Below are positions 53,332 through 64,000 of a stretch of 64,000 bases of DNA, piece by piece. Under the pieces are notes generated by a model, which searched no databases, was not told the DNA's origin, and saw nothing but the letters and a program-made list of their open reading frames with translations. The translations under genes were made by a program, and so were the position numbers. The number at the start of each line of letters is the position of its first letter. The first letter of the stretch is position 1. The stretch covers positions 30,017,378 to 30,081,377 of the forward strand of contig OX359248.1 of NCBI GenBank assembly GCA_947179485.1, read 5' to 3'. Origin of the DNA: Allacma fusca (lineage: Eukaryota; Arthropoda; Collembola; Symphypleona; Sminthuridae).

Positions 53332-56300
53332 AACGAGGGGAAGTTAAAGCTCATCCTACCTTGGAGACGTGGCATTTTTGTAAATGTGGAAAGGCCTTTA
53401 GCAACCCGGATAGCTATGTCCTTCATCGGAAGACACATCAGGGGAAGAATATCAGCTTGCAGCTGGACCTGACCCCGGCACCGTCCAAGAATGGGAAAAA
53501 GGTGGAAGAGCTGAATTGTGGGAAAGCGTTGAAGAAACCACTGACTTCAAAAGTGATAATCAAGAAGAGAATTGAGAAGGAAGTGAGAGTTGTGGAGAAG
53601 CCGGATCCTTCTCCGAAGAAAGTCCAAGTGGTTAAGGTTACTCCCAAAGGTATCAAATCCATCAAGGGGATTAGGCTGCACATCAAAAATGGTGCTAATG
53701 TCAGGCCTGTGTGGCCGGTTGCTACCCCTCCGCAGATGCAGCCACAGGCTAATAATATACATAGATGCAACCAGTGTGAGCAAGTATTCATACTGGCAGT
53801 TCATTTAAAGTAAGCTTATAAATACATTTCAGGGTTACACATTGTGGAAATGAGTATCAAAAAGTGGGTAACGGATCTAATTTTTTAATTGTTTATTTTA
53901 GGGCACATATTAGATTAAAACATACTCCATCCTTACTGGGTAAGGTGGGAGAAGCTATGGAGGTGGTGATGACATTACCCCAGCCGGTTCAGGTAATGCC
54001 CAAGCCCAAACCCTTGACAGCTAAAAGACTAAAACTTCGTACAAAAGTCTCGAATGTGAGTTGTGAACCTTGCAAGCTTGCCTTCAGGACACATATTGGC
54101 TACTTTCTACATCTCAAGGTACGAACTTATAATATTTTTTTTAGTTACTGGGGGGGGGGGAATTATAGGATTTCATTTCTGTAATTGTTAAACAATTACA
54201 GGTTGCGCACGGAAGTAAGGGATTGCATTGTTGTCCTCATTGTCCGAAGAAAACTTTGTCCAGGGATACTTTGCATGCGCATGTAAATTCGTTTCATAAG
54301 ATGACCAAACCTACGAGTAACATCAGCACCCGATCCACCGGCAAAAAGATTCAGGAAGTGTGTGAAGCAAGTGCTGACTCGGCAGTATATGTAGCACATC
54401 CAGTCGTTGCAGTACCTATCAGTAATGAGCTTAAGGCTGTGAAACTTTCTGAGGATATGACGAACTTTATATCTACTAGGTCTGGAAATCATCAGAAATT
54501 ACCTGAAGTGAGTAATGCCAGAAACACATCTCTTCTTCCTAGGTGCAAGATATGCAAGAGGTTGTTTTACAGCGCGAAGTTACTGCAGTACGTTTACTTT
54601 TTATTTCTACATTTTTATGGAGTTTTGACGTAAGAACTATTTCGGAAAAGGGATTATAGGAAATAATTTTTAAATGGTTCTATCGAAAACTACCTTAATT
54701 AATCCTCCTTTGTTTCAGGACACACATGATTCGGAAGCATAACAAGCCTGAGTGCAGAACTATAGAAAAATCTGTGGTATTCACTTTACATCCACTTCGC
54801 CTTCCTTTATGTCGGGTTTTGTATACTGTTGAAATTGATTCGTCTTTTTACGATAGGAACTCGTGCATGAGAATATTCCTTTGTCAACACCGAAATCATC
54901 ATCTAAAAAGTCTTCGTTATTGAAAGTCGGGATGCCTGGTAAAGCTAGTTCGGAAGGTAAAAGTTTGAATGGTGGTTCCTTGTTTCATGATGTGGTCGGG
55001 ACAAGGACGAGATCAAGATTAACCAGTACCAATAGCTCCAGCATTTCCGATCCGATCCTAACTGATGATGTTCCTACATTGCCAGTGGGCTCACAAGCAG
55101 AGTAAGCTGAATTTTAATGATCTTGGTGAAAAAGTTTACCTATGTTAGAATTTTGGATTGTTATTTGCTTCAAACAATGTTTTTTCGTGCAGTAAAACGG
55201 ATATTAAGGACAAGGAGACTGCTGAACCTATGGCACCGTCAAGTAGCGATTTTACGTGTAAATCGTGTGGTATTAATTTTGAGACTCGAAGAAGCTTAGT
55301 CCATCATACCAGAGTGAGATTTTGTGTTGCCCTGCATTGTATGTGCATTATAAGTATGTAATTTGCTTAAAGCTAATGATTATGTGTACTTAGGAAAGTC
55401 ATCCGGTTGAAAATTTACTGAAGTGCAAGGATTGCAGTTTGCAGTTTACTACAGCAAATCGGCTTAAGAAACACAGTTTAAGACATACTTTGGCATCTAC
55501 GCGTCAGACTGTTAAAGCTGTGAAACTATCAGGTGGGAACATGGTTAACCTTCGTAAATCTTTTGAAGAAAAGATAAGGTCCGATGTAAGCACAAGGAAT
55601 CTTGGTAAAAGTGCACGTCAGTTGAAGCGTCCTTCTACGGTTTTGAAAGATAAATTGCAAGATGGGGAGCAGAAGAAAAGGTTATTTGACTGTAATCTGT
55701 GTGGCAAGAAATTCTCGCACTTTTTTTCTCTCAGGTAAAGGGCAATCCCACAAGTAACTTACTTGCCACCGAAGTTAAACTGGTGTATTTAATTCCTGCT
55801 GATAACCTTTATCTTTTTATGTAGCCAACATTTAAAAAATCACTCCAGTCCATTTTCTTGTGGCATTTGCGGAACAGGATTTTCGTTACAAGCAAATTTA
55901 GACCTTCACAATGAGGTAAGTTTAGAAAGTTTGAATGTGATTTAATGTATTTTATGGTGGTATAATTTTTTAATTAAAATCAAATAATTTTCATTGTCAC
56001 AGAAAGCTCATTTTCCAGGAGGTCAGTATGCTTGCGAAATATGCCCCTGTGTTTACGAGAATTACCGGGGGTTAGCCAGTCATGTAGCTCATCGTCACCA
56101 AACGAAGTTACAAGCAAAGTAATCCATAATACTCCAATTTATTATTCTAATTAATTTGAATGAAATATTTGTTCGTTTTTTAAGACATGGTCTACTAAGA
56201 ACTACAGGTAAATTGTAAAGACACAGTAGGAGGAAACGGAGCACTATTAGGTGCTCGTGTAGGAATCCTGCTCTCAGTCTGAGTGCAGGGTTATATAATG

Positions 56301-59180
56301 GGCGGTGTTACAATTTACAATACATACTCTGGTTATATCTACAAAATAGGCGAGTGTGCACATTTCTGGGTGTAATTACTTGTAAGTTGGTACGTTATAA
56401 ATATTGGGATCTCGGAGGCTAGAGCATTTTACATTCGAACAAAATGGTATATGTCATAAGATCCACCATGGAGACAGACACTACATGAACAGGTTAGATT
56501 AAATCTAGTTGTGGTATAATTTGTGTTTTCATCTTTTTATTAATTTGAACAGCATCGTTGTCGTGACAAAGGGAAAAAATAACAGTTCATTGGTATCTGA
56601 GGAGGATATTAATCCCACTCAAACTCCAGTCGGACATGTAAGTAGCGTATTCATGAATCATACATACATCATAAATATAAGTTCTATCAGTGTTTAGCAC
56701 AAATTGAACTTTTATGCTTCATTGTACAGGAACACCAATCAAGTTTGTTGCCAACTTTCGAGGTAAAGCGAAGGCCCCAGAAGCCATCTACCGAGATTAA
56801 CACGACTGGATCGACTGATAAAGCTCCAAATTTTATAAAATGTGAAATATGCGGGTGTGAAATTACTAAAAATTTATATGCGTCTCATTTAAAGGTACTC
56901 ACATTCATTTTCAAATTTTTAACTGAATAGAGGGACGGAGAAAACAATGTATGACAAAATATTATCATAATTTCTGGATATTCAGGAAGCCCATGTTGTC
57001 TCCGGAAAGTTCCATTGTCCTCAGTGTACGTGTGTTTTTGAATCCAGACAAAGTTTATCAGTGCACAAAAGAACACTACATTTTTACAGCGGTAATAAGT
57101 CCTTAATGAAACCGATCTATGCCAAACACAAACTATCACCTGACAAGTGAGTTGCTTAGATATATATCCAGTCACAGTATGTGTTTTACGGTGTTAGAAT
57201 TAATTAAAGGTTGTGAAGTAAGTGATTGTGATTGGATTGATCCAGTTCCCCCATCTTACAATTAGAAATACAGAAGGTTTGAAATTGTATTAATTTTTAT
57301 TTAGTAATGTCGATTGTAGTCCGAAAAGGGAACGTAAAGAAACCTCAAACACCGTATTACTTAAGGAGACGCCATCGGTAAACAATTGTGAATGGTCTAG
57401 CTGCACTTTGTGTAGTTTAAGCATCCCTGGCGGCTATGCTGAACTGCAGAAACATTTGCAGGTCGGTACTTTAAAATGCAGCAGTAAATTACATAGGCAT
57501 ACATGATATGGTTTTATTTATAAGCATAGTTTTTTCACAGATTGCTCATGTAAATCCAAGTACATTCAGGTGTCAGCATTGTTCTTGTTCTTTCCGGGAC
57601 CGACGTTCTCTGGTCGTTCATATGACAAATGTGATCCATCCTGTGAATGATAATCCAGTCATACCTGTTTTGATAACTCAAAATAACATTGGAACCGTTC
57701 AAATTCTACCCCACTTCAGGCCAGTACTTCCACAAGGTACCAGTATTACTGAACTGAGTACCACGATAAACCCGATGGAGGAGGTTCCGTGCAAAGCTAC
57801 TGAAACATCTATTGTTCTGGACAAGAAAGAATCTACAAATGAGCTGGTCGAAGATAGTATTCCGAAAATTATAAGCTACTATTCACAAAATCCAGAGTAC
57901 ATTAAAAAACAAAGTCCCCAGAAAAGCAACGAATCTGATGTCCTCGTATGTGTCGAAACTAATCCATCGGAACTTGGAAAGTTAGGAAAAGCAATCGAAA
58001 GTGAAGCTAAGAAATTGATGAAAGCGAAGGATATTAAGAAAGTTCGTGTAACTCCTGGAATATCTATAAGCGTGGTTCAAGCAAATGAGAATGATAATGA
58101 GAAAGGAATGAAAATTAACGGAAATTCCAATGAAAGTCATGGTATAATCCCAGGTGGTTTACACTTGACGAACAGGGGAAAAAGCAAAAGGAGAAAGCAA
58201 AAGCCATTGTTGCCTCCTCCCCCGACAGAGTTGGCCACAGTTTCATCAGAATATCAGCTCCCTTTCGCATTGGATTCGCTTCAGGTTAAACCCATCGTAA
58301 ACGAAGAAAAATCTTTACCCCTAATAAGTAACACGTGCACGAAGTACATGCCTACTGCTAATGTGAATGCTATTGATCACTCTACTGTTGGATTATTTTC
58401 TGCTGTTTTGAAGCCTATTACACCAGAAGTAATAACTTTTCCAATGTCGACCCTTGATCGGGCCAGCGAAGCAACTACGAATGATTGGGACTCTTGGAAT
58501 CTTTCGAAACTTTTAGGAACTAGCAATGACGATGACGATTTTCCCACAGAGAGTGGAAATAATTGTTCTACAGAATCACCAGTATCACAGAAAAGTTTTG
58601 ATATAGGACCGGTAATTGAGACTGATCCATTGGAAAGTGTGCCGGTTAAATCCACTAGTTTTGTAGAATCGAAAAGTGTTAGTCAAAATAAGACAAGACT
58701 GGCAACTTGTCCTGTTTGTAAGAAAAGCTTTTTCAACCAGCAAAAGCTGTTGTAAGTTGTTCTTATGGATTTTAAAAACATTACTAGATTGTGCATGATT
58801 GAAACTTAGTCTCGATTGTGCTAATAGTTTTTGTAACAATTATGAATTGCTATAATCTAAACTTGTTTTTAAAATGTAAGTGTTGAAGTGTATGTCATAA
58901 TTTTGTAGGAGGCATATTGAGCTTCACGAGGATCAGGCTAAGCTGGCTCTGAAACCAGGTGGAAAGTGTGGATACTGTGGACAAAGTTTTGACGTCCATG
59001 CAGCACTCTGGACTCATCTGAAAGTATGGTCCTACGTATTCTTGCTGCATGTTCTTGCCAATATATCAAGATATTGTTTGAATGTAGAACTGTAACGCTA
59101 ATTTTTTAACGTAGGAGTGTCGAGGCAAATCTTCTTCGAATGAAGTAGTCACTGGCGGAAGTCACCCGGAGTCGACATAG
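53332..59180 (+). CDS. Multi-C2H2 zinc-finger protein, 16 exons, 16 fingers
   Basis: Exons joined by GT/AG sites with consistent phases: 53332-53809, 53902-54118, 54202-54587, 54719-54776, 54857-55101, 55193-55313, 55394-55734, 55825-55915, 56003-56118, 56553-56637, 56730-56894, 56986-57146, 57305-57461, 57541-58751, 58909-59023, 59115-59180 (TAG). About 1,336 codons, 5' end incomplete. It encodes 16 C2H2-type fingers, mostly CX2CX12HX3-5H, dispersed and not in a tight array. Finger 1 has CXC (FCKCGKAF) and finger 16 ends in Cys instead of His (HLKEC). The long exon 14 carries a ~350-residue Ser/Lys/Asn-rich spacer. A nuclear nucleic-acid-binding role is inferred. No orthologue is recognised. 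Confidence 0.88.
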
Positions 59181-60600
59181 GCTTATCCAAATTTACTGGC
59201 TTAATATATAACTGTTTGAAGTGTTGACATTTGTCCTTTATAATTCACGAATTTGTTAGACTACTGGTCTGACGTGTGTATTATCGGTACTACCACGTTA
59301 CTTAGTTTTCTTTAGTGTGCATCACCCTTAGATCTCACTGACATGTAGAAGAGTCACGAAGATAGTGTACACTGATGCATGCAACTGTAACACTACGTGT
59401 CAGTACCACGTATCTCACCTCCTATGGTCCCGGATAAGTATTTAATGTGAAGCTTTGTTTCGTTATCCAATAGTTCCGTGTTTGTTTTCAAGTTTATGAA
59501 CCAGCCTGTACGAGTAATTGCTCCAACATTGTCGTGCAAATATTCATGTGTCATTGAATAGGAAGGAAATTTTAGTTTTGAAAAGTGCGCGTAATAATTT
59601 TTATTTTTTCATCTGTACTGCTTTCCTATGAATTTTTATGTACATGGAAATGGGCTTTATTGAAACTTTAGTGCCTCAAAGTAAGGATTTTCGAAAAATA
59701 AGAGGTGTTAATAATTATAGTAGTATGCATTTGCTCAAAATATGTTAGCAAAATGTGTAGATAATTACTATTCGTGCGTTCGTAGGATTAAGTTTTCGAC
59801 TCGATTTCAAAATCACAGTAACTTTTTCTACCTGAAAACTATGACACGCCGGAAATTTTCAAATCTATTATGGTATTCACTCATCTGAGATGCTACTGTA
59901 TTTTATAAACAATGTGATTTTGAAGACGTGGCTCTGAGAGTGTATATAGATATAGTATACAAAAGTACTGTATCACTTTGATAACTCCGCAAATGTAGTT
60001 AAGGCTTACATAATAATGAGAGGGATTTCGGTATGAATTTGATTTGTGCGATGTATTTGATAAACATTCCAAAGTAAAATGTGTTCTCTCTGTTACCACA
60101 TTCGTGTAGTCGTTCTGTATGCATCAGTAAGATAACATTGATGAATTTATTCAATTTCAAGACTTCACAGGTCGTATAAATTAGAAGCTAAACGAAACTT
60201 ATCTGTAAGTTAAAGTTTTGTTATAGGTTATTTTTCATGTGCTGCTACTCTCACCTCTCACCATGCAAGAGCAATCTACATATCGTAGATAGTAAACTTC
60301 AGCTCCACTGAAGCCGAAGGTACCGAAGTATAATTAATTATATATTGAAACCGTTGTGCCACATTTTAAAGTAGTTTTTGGAGTCTGTATCGACGGAAAG
60401 GGATCGTTCAAATATAGGTTTTGATATACAGTACATGCTTTAGGACGTCGTTATTGAAATTATTTATGTATATTACTGTTTTAGTCTACAAGAGGAATCC
60501 ATCAATTATACCATATGTATATGAAACTAAAAACGTTTTTACGGCTAAGCATAGTATTTTGTAAACTACTTGTTGCTGTTTGTACAATAAAATTAAAATT
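59181..60600 (+). other. Probable 3' UTR of the zinc-finger gene
   Basis: AT-rich non-coding DNA after the stop. The first good poly(A) signal followed by A-rich sequence is AATAAA at 60,586-60,591. Short frames on either strand have no features. Confidence 0.45.
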
Positions 60601-62150
60601 ACTTAAACCAAAAACAAATTGTAAATAGTGACCCATGCATTCAAATACTTATGCTTGTGATTTCTGAACCACATACTTTTGCAACTGTTGTTGTCAACCA
60701 CAGTACGATCCCGTTCCCGTACCCAACCCACCAAGTCCGATTGACACGCAGTGATTCTATGAAATGATGAATTCAATGAAATGAAAAGGTAGCACTTAAT
60801 CTCGGTAATTAGGGATCTGTTCAGACTCATGTACGTATATATCATTCTTCGTCTGAAACTAATTTGCCGTATGCTGCAAGTGATAGATATGGGGATGGTT
60901 TTTAAACCCAGAGAAGTGTATAATTTTATAAAATATTGTTATCTAAGAATTACTTTATTGAATAGGTCTTATATAAAATTATAATATTCAAAAAATAGTG
61001 GATTATATTTTTTAAATGTTACAGATAATTTATTATTATTACATTATATTACTATGTACATTCACTTGCTGGTTGGTTCCTGTCGATAGCACAGCTCGCA
61101 AATAAATAAATAATACGTGTCATATTATTTTCCACGTAATTCAAAGAAATGGAGTCCACGAATATTGAATACATATTATTTTATGAATTTTATCTTAACC
61201 ATCGAAATTAACTTTTGCAATCGTCAATTTTGTAGTACTCATTACCTCATTACTCAACCAAAATTATTTACATGTTACTTTCTAAAAAAACTGAAAAACA
61301 TGATCACAAGAATAAACAGATAATGATTTTGGAAGCTCTGTCATGTGATCCTCTATGTTAAAACGACTATGAAGGGATAAAATGATCAAGTTATATGAGC
61401 AAGTCATATGAATTGTATGAGCTGTAGTTATATAAAAAAATCACTTGCACCGTAATAATTGTATACGATAACTTGATTTTATGTTGACACGTTTATAAAG
61501 CTCGTTTAGCCAAGTTTAAAAACAATGTGCGTACTGCAAGAATTTATCATTGCTACGTTACCCTCACGATTGCGGAGCTACTTAAAGCACAGCAGAGAGT
61601 TGTGCTGCAAAAGTCGAAATAAGTATGCCGAACGGTCAAAATTGCTACACAGAGATGTGCCTGAAAGAGCTACACGGAGCACAACCAAGCTTATAAGTAT
61701 ACTGTTGTAGCTGCTTGTAAGTACTGTATAGTATATCAGCGCACATACTTGTGGCAATCACATTTCCTAGTACTTATTTATATTATAATTGACGGTATAT
61801 CCCACAAAATGATATTTTAAAATGTGCCACCGGCGAGTATGCTAGGTTGCGCTCCTACATAATATAATGATAAGTATATGCCAAGTTGTTATAATGGATT
61901 ATGCTGACTGGAAATACTGGAAAAGTGGTAGATATATTTTTAATTATTATTATTTAATACCCTTTGAACCATCAAATACACAACAGTAATGACACAAATA
62001 TACATATACACCGTATGTAATAAATCCTCAGAAATTATTGCTGAAATAGTATAACATTTCATAAATATACAACAACATAAATTGCAATTTATCGAAACAA
62101 CGAGATTAGCTAAACAAGCAAAAATATGAATTAATAATGTAAAATTAAAA
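60601..62150. other. AT-rich intergenic DNA
   Basis: No supportable gene on either strand. At 61,557-61,580 TTACCCTCACGATTGCGGAG has an inverted partner at about 63,205-63,228, so these are two copies of a dispersed repeat. Confidence 0.4.
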
Positions 62151-62174
62151 TGCCACTATGCATGCATAGCGGCA
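62151..62174. repeat. 24-bp palindrome, TGCATGCA core
   Basis: TGCCACTATGCATGC, then ATAGCGGCA: symmetric apart from one base pair. It would form a stable stem in RNA or a cruciform. Function unknown. Confidence 0.6.
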
Positions 62175-62576
62175 ACATTTATCGACTATCATTATTGACG
62201 AAAATTTCCTCTGCATTTTCCTTAGTGTTGTCCTAGTTTAAGCTGTCGTAAAAATACTCCGATTCCACTCCAATTATTTCATGTTGTTCATAATCCAAAC
62301 GGTACGCCCGTATCTATATAATATGTAACAATCATAACAAACATGTGTAATACATAATATAATATGAACCGGATAACAGATTTTGTCCCTTTTTAGCTGA
62401 AATAATAAATAATAGCTGAAATAATAAAAACAATAAATTAAAAACATCTACAACAAAGACAATAAATTATTTCTGGAAGGCGTGCTTTGATGAATAATAT
62501 ATTACAAAATCAGTATATACATTAGAGTCAATAAAAATTAACAACAGCTCAAATAAATAAAGTATTATTAACCCCT
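62175..62576. other. AT-rich DNA between two palindromes
   Basis: Non-coding, with AATAATAAATAATAGCTGAA-type simple repeats near 62,400-62,450. Nothing else supported. Confidence 0.4.
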
Positions 62577-62604
62577 GAAGCCGCCGTGCATGCATGACGG
62601 CTTC
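62577..62604. repeat. 28-bp near-palindrome, TGCATGCA core
   Basis: GAAGCCGCCGTGCA followed by TGCATGACGGCTTC-type symmetry, with two mismatched pairs. It shares its core with the palindrome at 62,151. Confidence 0.6.
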
Positions 62605-63282
62605 ATTTTCTTGTTTACCTGAATTTTTATAAATCCGCAAGTATTAAATACTATGCACTAAATGAGTTCACAACGACAATAGAAAAATTAAATATAAACA
62701 ATAATTGCTTATTCTAATTCTTTTGTACGTGCAATCTCAGGACTATGTACTATTAAATACACAATTAGGAACTAAATTTAATGGCTTCAATTCTTTCACG
62801 TAAAACAGTGAGGCTAAACCCCATAAAGAATCTGCGGATGTACGTACACAATTTGAAACAAAGGCCAAAACCGTTACATAAAAGAAAGTAAGGTCATCCC
62901 GCTTAAATTCCAGTACATAAGTAACCTATTACGCAGTCTAGGCACTATGCGACGTATTTTAATCGTTAATTGCACTAAGCGAAGGGATACTTCGATATGA
63001 TACCTTCGAGTATTTGTTTCCCTAGTGACTGGAATATGCTGCAGATTATACTTAGGTATGATGAGAAAGCATGCCATGTTTTGCAACACAACCATACTCG
63101 TATTGCTTTGCATCCTACTCCAAGTAGGCATATGCACTAGTGTGCTGCGGTATAGCAATATTGAGAGTATATTGCTACTGCGTATGCTTCCCTGTAGCTG
63201 AATGTAGCTTCGCAATCGTGAGGGTATTATAACGCTGGAAGATTTTATTATACCGTCGTCCTATATACCCTTTTATCTGTAA
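62605..63282. other. Intergenic DNA
   Basis: No supportable gene. A 113-codon minus-strand frame (62,874-63,215) shows no domain or motif and overlaps the dispersed repeat near 63,205. Confidence 0.4.
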
Positions 63283-63846
63283 GGCGGCGTCCATTTATTA
63301 CGTAACGCTAAATTTCTCAAATCCGTACCACCTCCCACCAAATGTAACGCACACGTAACGCTTAGATAAAGAGGTACCACCCAACCGTAACGCATATTTA
63401 TTTGTAATAAACTGTTTAAGTAACGTGGTTAAGATTCTGCATTTATTTTTTCAATTGCTCGAAAAAATGATGTCAGGCAGAATTTATGAAGTAAATGTCC
63501 ACAGCTTAAAGCTACAGCGTGTACATCACTTCCTTCACCCCCCTTCGGGCTACCCCGAAGCGGTTCAAAACATGCTCCACATGACAATAAATTGTGCCGT
63601 TTAAAATTTTCAAATTAATAAAAAAAAAATCATTACATGATGCAAAACACTTGAAATCTTTAAGGCGAATTCGACTTTTCCCTGAACAATTGTTTTCAAG
63701 GACATATGCGCATAAACTCATTTATGCATGAAATTTGCGTTACGTGTGTGTCTATAATAGGACCACCATCTCGTCGTAACTACAGTGTAACGGCAGAACA
63801 TTTGACCACCGATCGACCTACCGTTACATAATATATGGACGCCGCC
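63283..63846. mobile_element. MITE with TAA target duplication, 564 bp
   Basis: Ends are inverted repeats (GGCGGCGTCCATTTATTACG and CGTTACATAATATATGGACGCCGCC in complement) with a 3-bp duplication TAA (63,280-63,282 and 63,847-63,849). The subterminal AACGTAACGC/CACC motifs recur inside both ends. A 3-bp T-A-A target suggests PIF/Harbinger, but ends of the GTCCAT...TACGTAAC type also occur in other superfamilies, so this is left open. No transposase. Confidence 0.75.
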
Positions 63847-63849
63847 TAA

Positions 63850-64000
63850 GCAAATGTCGTAATAATTTCATAATGGAATGCACGGTGATAAATCCACGCG
63901 AACCCTTATCCATTCAAATATGACCATGATAAAAGTTTAACCTTGGAGATGATTTGTCACAGTGCCTTCTTTCCTATATAGGAGAGGCTTAAATTTCTTT
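63850..64000. other. Right edge, nothing recognised
   Basis: Non-coding sequence to the window end. Confidence 0.4.

Noticed and set aside
61525-61710. 61-codon frame, and a minus frame at 62,874-63,215
   Set aside because: No motif, no splice support, and both overlap a dispersed inverted repeat (TTACCCTCACGATTGCG).

Overview
The window is nuclear DNA of an invertebrate, most likely an arthropod. The evidence is its AT-richness, spliceosomal introns with GT/AG borders and polypyrimidine tracts, and the mix of Ty3/Gypsy (one 412/mdg1-like with a tRNA-Arg-type primer site), Ty1/Copia, BEL/Pao, LINE, Helitron, hAT and PIF/Harbinger-like elements. The species cannot be named from the sequence. 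There are no bacterial-style operons, rRNA genes or CRISPR arrays, and I could not support any tRNA gene.

1-18,780 is a nested stack of transposons. A degenerate minus-strand coding remnant (1-480) was hit twice at the same 8-bp site (ATTCTAAC) by two different hAT-like elements: a 545-bp non-autonomous one (489-1033) and a second one (1042-18,625) that carries a 21-bp minisatellite. A Ty1/Copia element with an envelope-like domain (TSD GCAAC) inserted into the minisatellite. A complete Ty3/Gypsy element on the minus strand (1492-10,553, TSD CTAT) then inserted three bases inside the Copia 5' LTR. The Gypsy element has gag, pol and two long overlapping frames in the env position.

18,780-42,060 is a satellite array with a ~155-bp monomer, all in one orientation and organised into higher-order repeats. 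It is interrupted by a 5'-truncated LINE (22,167-25,240), a minus-strand Helitron with a second Helitron end inside it (27,529-29,995), three copies of one PIF/Harbinger-type MITE that were amplified along with the satellite, and a 5'-truncated BEL/Pao element (38,028-40,997).

42,061-49,770 is a 412/mdg1-like Ty3/Gypsy element. Its gag-pol is broken in several places and it has no 3' LTR. Behind pol, in the env position, lies an unbroken 428-codon ORF (48,513-49,799) that reads as a degenerate Rrp6/EXOSC10-type protein: an exonuclease fold with all catalytic acids gone, followed by an HRDC-like domain. I consider this and the Copia element with its envelope-like domain the two most interesting items in the window.

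50,000-64,000 is ordinary gene territory. A multi-exon C2H2 zinc-finger gene (53,332-59,180; 16 exons, 16 fingers, about 1,336 codons visible) has introns that cut the fingers at two fixed positions in alternating phases, which suggests an ancestral duplicated module. Its likely 3' UTR ends near 60,600. The remainder is AT-rich intergenic DNA with two TGCATGCA-centred palindromes and one TAA-flanked MITE (63,283-63,846).
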